Shown: piece by piece, positions 52,359 to 61,312 of the stretch
Layout of the letters: the number at the start of each line of letters is the position of its first letter
How positions within the stretch are numbered: the stretch's first letter is position 1
DNA from: Clostridiales bacterium Firm_08
GTDB lineage: Bacteria > Bacillota > Clostridia > Oscillospirales > QAKW01
Length of the DNA stretch: 63,816 bases
Reading direction: 5' to 3'
NCBI GenBank assembly: GCA_001604045.1
Contig: LVAN01000023.1
Coordinates: 1 to 63,816, forward strand
The notes under the pieces: generated by a model
What the model was told of the DNA's origin: nothing
What the model saw: only the letters and a program-made list of their open reading frames with translations
The model's database searches: none
Translations under genes and position numbers: made by a program

Positions 52359-53207
52359 TCATCTATGGAGGTTTGTCAAATGGCAATAGAGCCCATACAG
52401 CAGGGCAACGCCGACGGCGCTGATCGTCTTGCCGATCACAAGCGGACGCGCGGGAAGTCCCGCGCCGCGGATAAAATACAGGCATTGCGCCCATACGCAA
52501 AGCCCGCTGCCGCCGATGACGGCGCCGACCACTGCCGGCGGCAAAGACGGTGTGATCAGGGCAACGCCGTGCGTGATCTCCCAAAAACCGGCCGCGGCGG
52601 CCTTGATGCCGGCCGGCGCCCAATATGACGCCGCGTCGGCAATAATGCCGAAACAAATCGTTATGGCGACGACCACGCCGGTCTGTGATACCGCGGCGCG
52701 GATGTTGCGCATCAGCGCGTCCGTCAGCGCAACGGAACGGCAGACGGAACGCGTCTGTCCCTTTGGGACAAACAGTAAAAAGATGGTCAGGGATACCGCG
52801 AATTGCGCGGCGAACAGCGCGATACCTTTTGCCGTATCGCGCAGTATCGTCTGACCGACGGCGATGATCAGAAAGGCGGGAGAGGCGTTCGCCGTACAGG
52901 CAAGCAGGCGGCACGCCTCTTTTCTGGACAGTCTTCCCGTCTGAAACCCGTCGCAGACGGCGCGCGTGCCGAGCGGGTATCCGCAGACCGTCCCCAACAG
53001 GAAAATACCGCGCGAGACGCCAAACAACGCGTCAAGTCCGATATCAGCGATCACACCGCTCAAAACAAAAAACGGAAACAGCGACGGGATCAGCACCTCG
53101 GCGCAAAGTCCGAGCGTCGCAAGGATGCTGCGGCGCGTGAATTTTGAGAACAGGATGAGCAGAACCGTTACGATGAGCGTCCCCGCCGCTTTAAGTTTCG
53201 ATAGCAT
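52359..53207 (-). CDS. YlbJ-like nucleoside-recognition (Gate) domain membrane protein
   Basis: 282 residues with about eight hydrophobic segments. The start at 53207 has GGAGGAAGGAA upstream; the frame to 53672 runs through yqfC. Signatures are EVLIPSLFPFFVLSG (about 37-51), GYPLGTRAVCDGF and TANASPAFLI, matching YlbJ-type sporulation integral membrane proteins, in which a Gate domain occurs twice. Bacillus YlbJ is longer, about 400 residues; this one is a compact form. It diverges from yqfC, another sporulation gene, which supports a developmental role (inference). Confidence 0.8.
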   Translation of the reverse strand: MLSKLKAAGTLIVTVLLILFSKFTRRSILATLGLCAEVLIPSLFPFFVLSGVIADIGLDALFGVSRGIFLLGTVCGYPLGTRAVCDGFQTGRLSRKEACRLLACTANASPAFLIIAVGQTILRDTAKGIALFAAQFAVSLTIFLLFVPKGQTRSVCRSVALTDALMRNIRAAVSQTGVVVAITICFGIIADAASYWAPAGIKAAAAGFWEITHGVALITPSLPPAVVGAVIGGSGLCVWAQCLYFIRGAGLPARPLVIGKTISAVGVALLYGLYCHLTNLHR

Positions 53208-53270
53208 ATTTCCTTCCTCCCACTGGTAAATATATAATATCTGACTTGTGAAAAGAACGGGGGAAGGACA

Positions 53271-53567
53271 GTGCGGGGAAAAAAGAAGGAAAATACAGAG
53301 AGCGGATGGACGGCGTTCGTGCGTTCTCTCCACTTGCCGGAGCAGGCGTTGTGTGATACGACACAGGTAACGCTTCTGGGACAGCGGCAGGTCACGGTGG
53401 AAAACGCTGTTGGCATCGACGCGTACGATACCACCCGTATCCGCCTGCGGCTCGCGAACGGGAGCGTCGTTATCGAGGGAGAAAGCCTGTGCATCGATGT
53501 GTTCAGCGAGCAGACCGCGCTGGTGCGGGGACACGTCACGTCCATTTCCTTTGCGGGAGATATGTGA
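53271..53567 (+). CDS. yqfC: Sporulation protein YqfC
   Basis: Second YabP/YqfC-family protein in the window, 98 residues. Start GTG at 53271 with GGGGGAAGGA upstream. VTLLGQRQVTVENAVGIDAY and RIRLRLANGSVVIEGESLCI are the family's paired beta motifs. In Bacillus yqfC and yqfD form a sigma-E-dependent pair directly before phoH, as here. A TATAAT at 53233-53238 has no clear -35, consistent with a sporulation sigma factor or a weak promoter. Confidence 0.9.
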   Translation: MRGKKKENTESGWTAFVRSLHLPEQALCDTTQVTLLGQRQVTVENAVGIDAYDTTRIRLRLANGSVVIEGESLCIDVFSEQTALVRGHVTSISFAGDM

Positions 53568-53568
53568 G

Positions 53569-54747
53569 ATGATGAAACGTCTTGTGAGGTTTATAAGAGG
53601 CAGTGTCCGGGCGCGCGTTGTTTGCAACGTCTTGCCGCAGGTCCTGGCGGCGGCGCGGCGCGCGGGCGTCACGATCTTTCATTTGAAGGGTGAGGACGCG
53701 CAGACCGTCACGTTTTCGGTTTACGAAAAAGACGCGGCCGCGCTGCGAAAGATCTGTCAGCGGTACGGCGCGGAACTGTCCTTACGCCCCGCCGCGAGCG
53801 TCAGGGGCGCGGGGCGGCTGTTCCGCCGGCGACCGGGTCTGGCGGCGGGAGGGCTGCTGGCGATCGCGCTTTTGGGAGCGTCGGCGTGTTTTATATGGGA
53901 AGTGGACGTCACCGGCTGTGAGGAAAAGGTGACGGAAACAGAGGTGGCGCGGAAACTGGAAGCGCTTGGCATCCGCCGCGGCGCGTTCCGCTTCGGCATA
54001 GACGCGAGCGCTGTTGAAAACGAGTTTTTGCTGGATAACAAAGACGTGATCTGGATGAGCGTCAACCTTCGCTTTACGACCGCGCGCATTGAACTGCGGG
54101 AACGGCAAACGCCGCTGAAAATTTATGACACGTCCACGCCCTGCGACATCATTGCGGCACGGGACGGCGTCATCCGGCAAATGATGGTGACGAGCGGTAC
54201 GCCGCTCGTGAAAGAGGGTGACGCCGTGCGCTCGGGGCAAATGCTGATCAGCCGCAGGCATGTCAGCAAATACGGTGAGGAGAGCGACGTTTGTTCTCTC
54301 GCGACCGTGACGGCGGAGACACAACGTGAAATGAGGACGCAAGCGCCGCTCACGCGGGAGATCCACACGCCGACGGGGAAAAGCAGGACATTTGTTAAAT
54401 TAAATTTTGTGAATTTTAAAATACCTCTTTATTTTAAAGAGAAAATAGAATATAATGAATACGATAAAAGTGAAAGTATATCCGTTTGGCGGATCGGGAA
54501 ATGGTTCGCGCTGCCTGTCTCTTTTGAAAAGGTACGTTATGTTGAGGTAACGGTCAGTCGGGAGAAAGTGGACAGAAAAGAGGCGGTCCGCCTGGCGCGC
54601 GGCAAGCTCGAAAGCCTGAAAAAGATACACCTGACGGGCTGTGAGATCCTGTCCGAGACGATCAGCGAGACGGAAGAAAACGATACGCTTGTCCTGACGG
54701 GGAAATATACCTGTTTGGAGGACATCGCGTTGAGTATGGGAGGATAA
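53569..54747 (+). CDS. yqfD: Sporulation protein YqfD
   Basis: 392 residues; two adjacent ATGs (53569 and 53572) follow GGGAGA. The frame reaches 53410 but that part lies in yqfC. A cytoplasmic N-terminal region (about 1-85) precedes one transmembrane helix (about 90-112, GGLLAIALLGASACFIWEVD), then an extracytoplasmic part with a POTRA-like fold (VDVTGCEEKVTETEVARKLE) and the typical VNLRFTTARIELRERQTP. Required for efficient sporulation in Bacillus with unknown mechanism. The bases 54390-54470 are noticeably AT-richer than the rest. Confidence 0.9.
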   Translation: MMKRLVRFIRGSVRARVVCNVLPQVLAAARRAGVTIFHLKGEDAQTVTFSVYEKDAAALRKICQRYGAELSLRPAASVRGAGRLFRRRPGLAAGGLLAIALLGASACFIWEVDVTGCEEKVTETEVARKLEALGIRRGAFRFGIDASAVENEFLLDNKDVIWMSVNLRFTTARIELRERQTPLKIYDTSTPCDIIAARDGVIRQMMVTSGTPLVKEGDAVRSGQMLISRRHVSKYGEESDVCSLATVTAETQREMRTQAPLTREIHTPTGKSRTFVKLNFVNFKIPLYFKEKIEYNEYDKSESISVWRIGKWFALPVSFEKVRYVEVTVSREKVDRKEAVRLARGKLESLKKIHLTGCEILSETISETEENDTLVLTGKYTCLEDIALSMGG

Positions 54748-54750
54748 AAA

Positions 54751-55710
54751 TTGGTGGAGAGGACGCTTAAAATCGGCGCGGAGGAGGAGCTGCGCCTGTT
54801 GTTCGGAGCGTTTGATGAAAACGTGCAGTGTATCGAGCAGACGCTTGACGTGCGCGTCGTCAGCCGCGGCGGCTGTCTGACGATCAGCGGTGAGGAGCAA
54901 AACGCGGAACGCGCGGAACAGACTTTCCGCTCCATGGCGGATCTTGTGGAAAGAGGAGAGGCGGTGGACGTGCAGACCGTTCGGTATCTGCTGACGATCG
55001 ACGCGGGCAGAAGCCGCGACGCCGTGGAGGCGCTCAGCGACTGCCTCTGTATCACCTATAAGGGAAAACCCATAAAGCCTAAAACGATCGGACAGAAAAA
55101 ATATGTGGACGCGATCCTGCGCAATACCGTGACGTTCGGCGCGGGTCCCGCGGGAACAGGCAAGACCTATCTTGCCGTGGCGCTGGCGGTAGGCGCGCTG
55201 CGAAATAAACAGGTCAGCCGCATCATCCTGACCCGTCCCGCGGTGGAGGCGGGGGAAAAACTCGGCTTTCTGCCGGGCGATCTGCAAAACAAGGTCGACC
55301 CATATCTGCGGCCGCTGTATGACGCGCTGTTCGATATGATGGGCGGCGAGAATTTCCAGAGATATGTTGAAAAAGGGATCATAGAGATCGCCCCGCTCGC
55401 GTATATGCGCGGCAGAACGCTGGACAACAGCTTTATCATCCTTGACGAGGCGCAGAATACGAGCAGGGAGCAGATGAAAATGTTTCTGACGCGATTTGGC
55501 GCCGGTTCAAAGATCGTCGTGACGGGAGATACCTCGCAGATCGACCTGCCCCACGGCGTGCAGTCCGGGCTTGTCCACGCGCTGGAAGTGCTGGACGGCG
55601 TGGAGGACATCGGCATCCACCGGTTCGGAAAATCGGATGTTGTGCGCCATCCGCTGGTACAGCGGATCATCGGCGCGTATGAAAAGGCGGAACGAGGGAA
55701 AACGGAATGA
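54751..55710 (+). CDS. phoH: PhoH-family ATPase
   Basis: P-loop ATPase, possibly RNA-related, near ybeY and era in most bacteria. Start TTG at 54751, seven bases after GGGAGG; a GTG at 54754 is possible. The 319-residue protein has an N-terminal KH-like part (to about 100), KPKTIGQKKYVDAI, Walker A GPAGTGKTYLA (about 132-142), TRPAVEAGEKLGFLPGDL, Walker B FIILDEAQNT (about 228-237) and VVTGDTSQIDLP. It overlaps ybeY by ATGA. Confidence 0.95.
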   Translation: MVERTLKIGAEEELRLLFGAFDENVQCIEQTLDVRVVSRGGCLTISGEEQNAERAEQTFRSMADLVERGEAVDVQTVRYLLTIDAGRSRDAVEALSDCLCITYKGKPIKPKTIGQKKYVDAILRNTVTFGAGPAGTGKTYLAVALAVGALRNKQVSRIILTRPAVEAGEKLGFLPGDLQNKVDPYLRPLYDALFDMMGGENFQRYVEKGIIEIAPLAYMRGRTLDNSFIILDEAQNTSREQMKMFLTRFGAGSKIVVTGDTSQIDLPHGVQSGLVHALEVLDGVEDIGIHRFGKSDVVRHPLVQRIIGAYEKAERGKTE

Positions 55711-56180
55711 ATGAGGTATTCTTTGACTGGCGGGTGCCGGAGGTCGAACAGGCGGCGATATGGATCCGAAACGCCTTTGACGCGGCACTCGCGTACGAGG
55801 GCGTCGATTTCCCGTGCGAGCTGGAAGCGCTGATCGTATCCGCCGATGAGATCCGCGGGATGAACGCGACCTATCGCGGCATCGATCGCGTGACGGACGT
55901 GCTGTCCTTTCCGCTTTACACCTCTAAAGAGGAAGCGGCGGCGGATCAGTGCGGCGGCGAACCGGTAAGCCTCGGCGATATGGTGCTTTGTATGGAAAGA
56001 GCGCGCGGACAAGCTGAGGAGTTCGGACACAGCCTGTGCCGGGAAGTGACGTTTTTAACAGTCCATAGTGTACTGCATCTTTTAGGGTATGACCACGAGA
56101 CGGGGGAGCGGGAGGAGACCGAAATGTTCCGCCGTCAGAATGAAATTATGGACAGGCTGAATATCACGAGGGAGAAATGA
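55707..56180 (+). CDS. ybeY: Endoribonuclease YbeY
   Basis: Zinc RNase for 16S rRNA 3'-end processing and ribosome quality control. The 157-residue protein has NATYRGIDRVTDVLSFPLY (about 52-70), LGDMVLCMERA and the catalytic zinc motif HSVLHLLGYDHE (H-x3-H-x5-H, about 117-128). Overlaps phoH and era by ATGA on both sides, so translation is coupled along the set. Confidence 0.95.
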   Translation: MNEVFFDWRVPEVEQAAIWIRNAFDAALAYEGVDFPCELEALIVSADEIRGMNATYRGIDRVTDVLSFPLYTSKEEAAADQCGGEPVSLGDMVLCMERARGQAEEFGHSLCREVTFLTVHSVLHLLGYDHETGEREETEMFRRQNEIMDRLNITREK

Positions 56181-57058
56181 TGGAAACAAAATGCGCGTTT
56201 GTAACGCTGATCGGCAGACCAAATGTCGGCAAAAGCACGCTTCTCAACGCCCTGATCGGCCAGAAAGTATCGATCGTATCTCCCAAGCCGCAAACGACCC
56301 GCCGCAAAGTCACCGGCGTTTTGACGGAAGGAGATACGCAGCTTGTATTTTTTGATACGCCGGGGCTGCACAAGGCAAAAAACAAACTCGGCGTGTATAT
56401 GGACGATATAGCGGAGCAAAGCGCGGACGGCGCGGATATTGTCGTGATGGTCGTGGAATCGGGCGATGAGGTCCGCCCGGCGGAACGTCGGATGACGGGT
56501 CTTCTCACCGGGAAAAAGAATATCCTTGTCATCAACAAGATCGACCTGCGCCCCAAGGAGGATATCCTCTCTACGATCGCGGCGTTCCGGGAGATCTTTC
56601 CCTTTGACGAGATCATCCCGGTCAGCGCCTATAAAAAAGACGGCGTGGACATCCTCAAAACCGTTTTGAAGAACGCCGCTCGTCCCTCGCCGTTCTTTTA
56701 CGACGGAGACGCCGTGACGGATATGAGCGAGCAGGAGATGATCTGCGAGACCGCGCGGGAAAAAATGCTTTATCTTTTAGGGGAGGAAGTGCCGCACGGC
56801 ATCGCTGTTTCGCTTTCCTTCCTGGAAAAAAAGAGCGATATCGTACGGGTGGGAATAGACATCGTTTGCGAAAGAGACGCCCACAAGGCGATCATCATCG
56901 GCAAGGGAGGGCAAAAACTGCGCGAGATCGGCGCCGCCGTCCGCCGGGAACTTGAATTCATCTATGACGGTAAGGTGTATCTTGAATGTTTCGTCAAGGT
57001 CCGCAAGGACTGGCGCAATGATATAAGGAGCCTCGCGACATTCGGATTTTCCGAATGA
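56177..57058 (+). CDS. era: GTPase Era
   Basis: Ras-like GTPase that binds the 16S rRNA 3' end and checks 30S assembly. The 293-residue protein has GRPNVGKSTLLNAL (about 13-26), the switch SPKPQTTRRKVTGV, DTPGLHKAK (about 60-68), NKIDLRPKED (about 119-128), and a C-terminal KH domain with IIIGKGGQKLREIG (about 237-250). GGGAGAA precedes paired ATGs (56177, 56180). It is followed by yqzL and recO as in Bacillus. Confidence 0.97.
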   Translation: MMETKCAFVTLIGRPNVGKSTLLNALIGQKVSIVSPKPQTTRRKVTGVLTEGDTQLVFFDTPGLHKAKNKLGVYMDDIAEQSADGADIVVMVVESGDEVRPAERRMTGLLTGKKNILVINKIDLRPKEDILSTIAAFREIFPFDEIIPVSAYKKDGVDILKTVLKNAARPSPFFYDGDAVTDMSEQEMICETAREKMLYLLGEEVPHGIAVSLSFLEKKSDIVRVGIDIVCERDAHKAIIIGKGGQKLREIGAAVRRELEFIYDGKVYLECFVKVRKDWRNDIRSLATFGFSE

Positions 57059-57138
57059 TACCAGATTATTCCGCTTGTATTTTCCCGCTGCTGTCAGAAA
57101 ATAAAGACAGATCATACTATGAAGCGGGAGGGATCAAG

Positions 57139-57279
57139 ATGAACGCGGAGCAGGCTTGGCGGATTTTCGAACAGACGGGCAACGTGCAGGCGTACCTGCT
57201 GTACACCGAACTGAAAACGGAGGAAGGACGGCCGCCGTCAGACGGCGCGCCGCGGGGAACAAATGACGCTGAAGGATAA
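57139..57279 (+). CDS. yqzL: YqzL-like small protein
   Basis: 46-residue product starting at 57139 with GGGAGGG six bases upstream; an open frame from 57055 includes the era end and is not preferred. The sequence MNAEQAWRIFEQTGNVQAYL with LLYTELKTEE matches the YqzL pattern (W..F..TGn...YLL...L). In Bacillus yqzL lies exactly between era and recO; same here. Function unknown. It overlaps recO by 17 bases. Confidence 0.8.
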   Translation: MNAEQAWRIFEQTGNVQAYLLYTELKTEEGRPPSDGAPRGTNDAEG

Positions 57280-58000
57280 CGGAATTGTTTTGAAAATGAG
57301 CACGACGGTCCACGGAGACCGTCTGCTTTACATATTGACGGAGCGCCACGGCAGGGTGCAGGTGTTCGACCGTTCCTTCAAATCGGGCGGCAAACGGCGG
57401 CAGGCGCTCGACCTGTTCACGTATTGTGAATTCGTCCTGTATGAGAACACCTCAAGTTATTCTCTTAACAGCGCGGCGCTGATCGAGGGATTTTACAAGT
57501 TGCGGGACGATCTCAGAGCGGCGACGCTGGCGGGGTATTTTTCTCAGCTTTGCCTGTACGCCTCTCAGGACAGCACGGCGGTGTCTCCTGATCTTTTGCC
57601 GCTGATGCTCAACAGCCTGTATCTTTTGGCGCAGGGCGCGCCGCCGGAAAAGATAAAAGCGGTGTTTGAATGGAAGATCGCCCGCATCCTCGGCTTTACG
57701 CCGTCGCTTTCTCAGTGCGATCATGTCGATTTCGGCGCAGAGGTGTTCTTTTCGGTATCGGACGGCGGTCTTTATTGCAAGGATTGCCTGCCGTCCGGGC
57801 AGGGCGCCCCGGCGCACAAGGTGGACGCCTCCATGGTCAAGGCGATCGGGTTCGTTCTCAGCCGTCCGCCCGCCAGGGCGTTTTCCTTCAGGATCAATGA
57901 TCTCTCGATGAAACGTCTCTCGGAGATCTCGGAAGAGTATTTACGGTATCACAGCGCGCAGGATTTTTCGGCGCTGGATCTTTACAAAACATTAGGATAG
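57263..58000 (+). CDS. recO: DNA repair protein RecO
   Basis: Loads RecA on SSB-coated DNA together with RecR. The 245-residue protein has the N-terminal OB fold (TLKDNGIVLKMSTTVHGDRL, LTERHGRVQVF) and a helical C-terminal domain; a reduced zinc site of the family remains as QCDHVDFGAE and YCKDCLP. GGGGAACAA precedes the ATG; initiation may be coupled to yqzL. mutS2 follows after four bases. Confidence 0.93.
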   Translation: MTLKDNGIVLKMSTTVHGDRLLYILTERHGRVQVFDRSFKSGGKRRQALDLFTYCEFVLYENTSSYSLNSAALIEGFYKLRDDLRAATLAGYFSQLCLYASQDSTAVSPDLLPLMLNSLYLLAQGAPPEKIKAVFEWKIARILGFTPSLSQCDHVDFGAEVFFSVSDGGLYCKDCLPSGQGAPAHKVDASMVKAIGFVLSRPPARAFSFRINDLSMKRLSEISEEYLRYHSAQDFSALDLYKTLG

Positions 58001-58004
58001 CAGT

Positions 58005-60374
58005 ATGAGAAAAGACTTTTTTTATTCAAAATCCGCCGCCGCCCTGGAATTTGATAAGGTAGCGGCGCGCGTGGCGGCACATGCCGTCGGCGCCGGGGCG
58101 AAACGGCGGCTTGCCGCCCTGCTCCCGACGGCGGAGGAAAGCGAAGCGAACGTTCTGTACGACGAGTGCGCGGCGGCGCAAAAGCTCTTGATCTATAAAC
58201 CGTCATTTCCGCTCGCGCCGGTGAGTGAGAGCGTCGCGGAGGCACTGACCAAAACGGAAAAAGAAATCCCGCTGTCCGCGGAGGAGATCCGTATGGCGGG
58301 AGATCTGCTGCGGGTCTCGCAGGAACTTACAAAATACTACAATGAGAAGAAGTTTGAGACCACAGCGCTTGACGATCATTTTGAGCGGTTATTCGTACAC
58401 GACGCGCTGCGGCGGGATATCGAGCGGACCTTCACGCCGAGCGGCGCCGTCGCGGACGACGCGTCGGAAACGCTTGCTTCCATCCGCCGCGCGATCCTGC
58501 GCGCCGGGCAGAGCATCAAGGCGGAACTGGAACATTACATAAAAACGCCGGAGATCGCCGCCCATCTGCGGGATCCCATCGTGACGCTCCGTTCCGACCG
58601 GTACGTGATCCCGGTGCGCTCCGATCATCACGGCGAGATCGCGGGTCTTTTGCATGATACGTCCGCCTCCGGCGGCACACTTTTCATCGAACCGCTTTTT
58701 GTCATCGAGCAGAACAACAAGATCCGGCAGCTTGAGATGGACGCGCAGAATGAGATCTTAAAGATCTTAGCGCGGCTCAGCGCCCGCATCGGGGAGGTTG
58801 CCGCGCCGCTCGCGGAAAGCTACCATGCCCTGACGGACATCGATATGATCTTTGCCAGAGCGAGATACGGACTTTCAAATAAATGTTGTATCCCGACGAT
58901 CAGTTCCGAAAAGCGGATCTATTTCAAAAATGCGCGGCATCCGCTCATCGACGCCGCCGTCATGGTGCCGCTCACGGTCTCTATGGATCAGGACCGTGAC
59001 GCGATCATCGTTACAGGTCCCAACACCGGCGGAAAGACCGTCTTTTTGAAAACCATCGGACTTCTCGCGTTGATGTGTAAAGCGGGTTTTCCGCTTCCGG
59101 CGGAAAGCGCGGAGATCTTTGTGTTCCACCGTGTGTTCGCGGATATCGGGGACGAGCAGTCTATCGAACAGTCTCTTTCGACCTTTTCATCTCATATGCG
59201 GAATATCAAAAATATCATCGCCTCCTCCGGAGAAAACGATCTTGTTCTGTTCGATGAACTCGGCAGCGGTACCGATCCGAGAGAGGGCGCGGCGCTGGCT
59301 GTCTCTATCATCCGCCGTGTGAGAACGCTGGGCGCGTACGTCGCGGCGACGACGCATTACGGGGAACTCAAAAGTTACGCGCTGACGACCCCAGGTGTTG
59401 CCAACGCATCCTTCGCGTTCGATCTGAAAAATCTCAGTCCGACCTATGAACTTCAACTTGGCATTCCCGGCAGATCTTACGCGTTTGAGATCTCAAAGCA
59501 TCTTGGCCTGGATGAGAAGATCATTGAGGACGCGAAAAAGCAGATCAGCGGCGATGAGAAAAACATCGAACAGGTGATCGCCGCGCTGAACGAACAGAGA
59601 AACGCCTATGAAAAGCGTCTCGCGGAAATGAAAGAACGGGAGAAAGAACTCACCGCGCAGAAGGCGGCGCTCGCCAAAGAAAAGCAAAAGTCGACGCAGG
59701 GCGCGGAAAACAGGATCGCCGCCGCCGATCAGAAGGCAAAGGCGATCGTGGAAAACGCCAAACGTCAGGCGGAATTCCTGATGTCGGAGCTCAAAGACCT
59801 GCGGGACAAAATGGACAAGACGACCTATCAGGAACTGAAAGGCGGCGCGCGCCGCGCCGCCGGGAAATTGCAGTATGAAAGCGTTTCGCGAAAGCGGGAG
59901 GCGCCTGTTTCCGGCACGCCGCTTGCCGAGCCGCCCAAAGCCGGCGATACCGTTTATGTTCCCATGCTTGGGAAAAACGCGGCGGTGGAAAGCGTATCGG
60001 GGAGAAAGGCGTACGTGATAAGCGGCGGCGTTCGTATGAACGTCGATATCGCGGCGCTCTGCGTTGCCGCGCAGGATCCCGCCGAAAAGAAAAACGCCGT
60101 CCGCTTTCAGCGGGAGCGTTTCAACGCCGGGGCGGCGACGGAACTTGACATACGCGGGATGAACGTGCTGGAGGCGACGGAGGAGATCGACCGGTTCCTC
60201 GATGGCGCGATCCTCGCGAAACTCGCGAGCGTTTCCATTATCCACGGCAAGGGCACCGGCGTACTGCGCGCCGGCGTGCACGCGCATCTTAAAGGACACG
60301 CGGCCGTCAAAACTTTCCGGCTCGGCTCCTATCACGAGGGCGATACCGGCGTCACGATCGTGGAACTCAAATAA
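58005..60374 (+). CDS. mutS2: Endonuclease MutS2 (RqcU-type, with Smr domain)
   Basis: 789 residues. An N-terminal MutS core and lever (1 to about 320), ATPase with TGPNTGGKTVFLKTIG (about 337-352) and FDELGSGTDPREGAAL (about 418-433), a long coiled coil (about 515-610), a KOW-like segment (GDTVYVPMLGKNAAVESVSG) and the C-terminal Smr nuclease-type domain with LDIRGMNVLEATEEI (about 708-722) and IIHGKGTGVLR. In Bacillus MutS2 acts on collided ribosomes rather than in mismatch repair. It lacks the mismatch-recognition domain, as is normal for this family. Confidence 0.96.
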   Translation: MRKDFFYSKSAAALEFDKVAARVAAHAVGAGAKRRLAALLPTAEESEANVLYDECAAAQKLLIYKPSFPLAPVSESVAEALTKTEKEIPLSAEEIRMAGDLLRVSQELTKYYNEKKFETTALDDHFERLFVHDALRRDIERTFTPSGAVADDASETLASIRRAILRAGQSIKAELEHYIKTPEIAAHLRDPIVTLRSDRYVIPVRSDHHGEIAGLLHDTSASGGTLFIEPLFVIEQNNKIRQLEMDAQNEILKILARLSARIGEVAAPLAESYHALTDIDMIFARARYGLSNKCCIPTISSEKRIYFKNARHPLIDAAVMVPLTVSMDQDRDAIIVTGPNTGGKTVFLKTIGLLALMCKAGFPLPAESAEIFVFHRVFADIGDEQSIEQSLSTFSSHMRNIKNIIASSGENDLVLFDELGSGTDPREGAALAVSIIRRVRTLGAYVAATTHYGELKSYALTTPGVANASFAFDLKNLSPTYELQLGIPGRSYAFEISKHLGLDEKIIEDAKKQISGDEKNIEQVIAALNEQRNAYEKRLAEMKEREKELTAQKAALAKEKQKSTQGAENRIAAADQKAKAIVENAKRQAEFLMSELKDLRDKMDKTTYQELKGGARRAAGKLQYESVSRKREAPVSGTPLAEPPKAGDTVYVPMLGKNAAVESVSGRKAYVISGGVRMNVDIAALCVAAQDPAEKKNAVRFQRERFNAGAATELDIRGMNVLEATEEIDRFLDGAILAKLASVSIIHGKGTGVLRAGVHAHLKGHAAVKTFRLGSYHEGDTGVTIVELK

Positions 60375-60388
60375 AAGGAGAATACAGT

Positions 60389-61072
60389 ATGAAAATCACA
60401 TGGCTTGGTCAGGCGGGACTTATGTTAGAAAGCAATGGAAAGATCATCTTGATCGATCCCTATCTTTCCGATAACGTCAAATACTTCAATCCGAAAAACT
60501 ATCGCAGACAGCCGGTGGATCCGGCGTTCCTCGCCGTGAAACCCGATATCATCATCTGCACCCACGATCATCTCGATCACTACGATGTGCCGACCCTGCG
60601 CCACTATATGGACGGGGAGAGAAGCCTTCTCTTTTTGGGTCCGACCTCCTGTTATCAGAAACTGGGGGAGTGGCAAAGCAAACATAACTGCGTGAAGTTT
60701 GACCGCCACACGCGCTGGACGCAGGACGGCGTCGTTTTTTCCGCCGTGGCGGCGGATCACTCTGACCCGCACGCTATCGGCGTCATCATCGATGACGGCG
60801 AAAAACGCATCTATGTTACGGGCGACACGCTGTATAATACCGACGTCCTTTCGGACGTCACCGGCCCGCTCGACGCCGTTTTTCTGCCGGTCAACGGCGT
60901 CGGCAACAATATGAATATGACCGACGCCGCGGCGTTCGCCGCCGCGACCGGCGCCCGCGTCGCCGTTCCGATCCACTGGGGGATGTTCGACGCCCTCGAC
61001 CCCGCCGCGTTCCCTTGCCCCAACAAAGTCATCCCCGCCCTCTACCGCGAGATCGACATAGACCCGCGCTGA
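60389..61072 (+). CDS. MBL-fold metallo-hydrolase (UlaG/UPF0173-like)
   Basis: 227-residue cytosolic protein: KITWLGQAGLMLES at the start, metal motif THDHLDHYD (about 58-66), DHSDPHAIGVII, TGDTLYN (about 149-155) and the terminal PIHWGMFD. This set is typical of L-ascorbate-6-phosphate lactonase UlaG and related hydrolases; no ulaABC-type genes lie nearby, so the substrate is open. AAAGGAG precedes the ATG. Last gene before the AT-rich boundary. Confidence 0.88.
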   Translation: MKITWLGQAGLMLESNGKIILIDPYLSDNVKYFNPKNYRRQPVDPAFLAVKPDIIICTHDHLDHYDVPTLRHYMDGERSLLFLGPTSCYQKLGEWQSKHNCVKFDRHTRWTQDGVVFSAVAADHSDPHAIGVIIDDGEKRIYVTGDTLYNTDVLSDVTGPLDAVFLPVNGVGNNMNMTDAAAFAAATGARVAVPIHWGMFDALDPAAFPCPNKVIPALYREIDIDPR

Positions 61073-61105
61073 CCCCCGACCCCAAAGCCCCGTCGAAAAT
61101 GATAT

Positions 61106-61166
61106 ATTCCCCATAGAGTAGACACTTGAAAAAAACAAAAATTTCAAGTACTACTTTATGGGGATT
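61106..61166. repeat. Imperfect 25-bp inverted repeat in the AT-rich gap
   Basis: ATTCCCCATAGAGTAGACAC followed by TTGAAA (61106-61131) and its near complement (61142-61166) enclose about ten A-rich bases. Only a few mismatches. It could be a MITE-like remnant, the end of an insertion sequence, or a stem-loop. The flanking gap 61073-61312 holds no full gene. Confidence 0.6.
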
Positions 61167-61170
61167 ATTT

Positions 61171-61233
61171 ATGTCAAGAAGAAGGAACAAGAGATACAGA
61201 AAAGAATTGGTTGCAAGTTTGTTTTTTATATGA
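61171..61233 (+). pseudogene. 20-codon mini-ORF, possibly a transposase N-terminus remnant
   Basis: MSRRRNKRYRKELVASLFFI then stop. The basic start resembles N-termini of IS3-type OrfA proteins, and it adjoins the inverted repeat. Too short to be certain; it may simply be non-coding. Confidence 0.3.
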
Positions 61234-61239
61234 TAAAAT
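61211..61239 (+). promoter_or_regulatory. Promoter of the SPFH cluster
   Basis: TTGCAA (61211-61216), 17-bp spacer, TAAAAT (61234-61239; 5 of 6), 74 bases before the SPFH start codon. Confidence 0.62.
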
Positions 61240-61312
61240 ATGAAAAAAGATGTATTAAAACAAAAGGTTTTACAACATAATGTCGATTATGTGATTTAAA
61301 GGAGGAAATATC

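Noticed and set aside
57055-57138. Longer start for the yqzL-like gene
   Set aside because: Overlaps the era stop; the strong GGGAGGG and YqzL homology begin at 57139.
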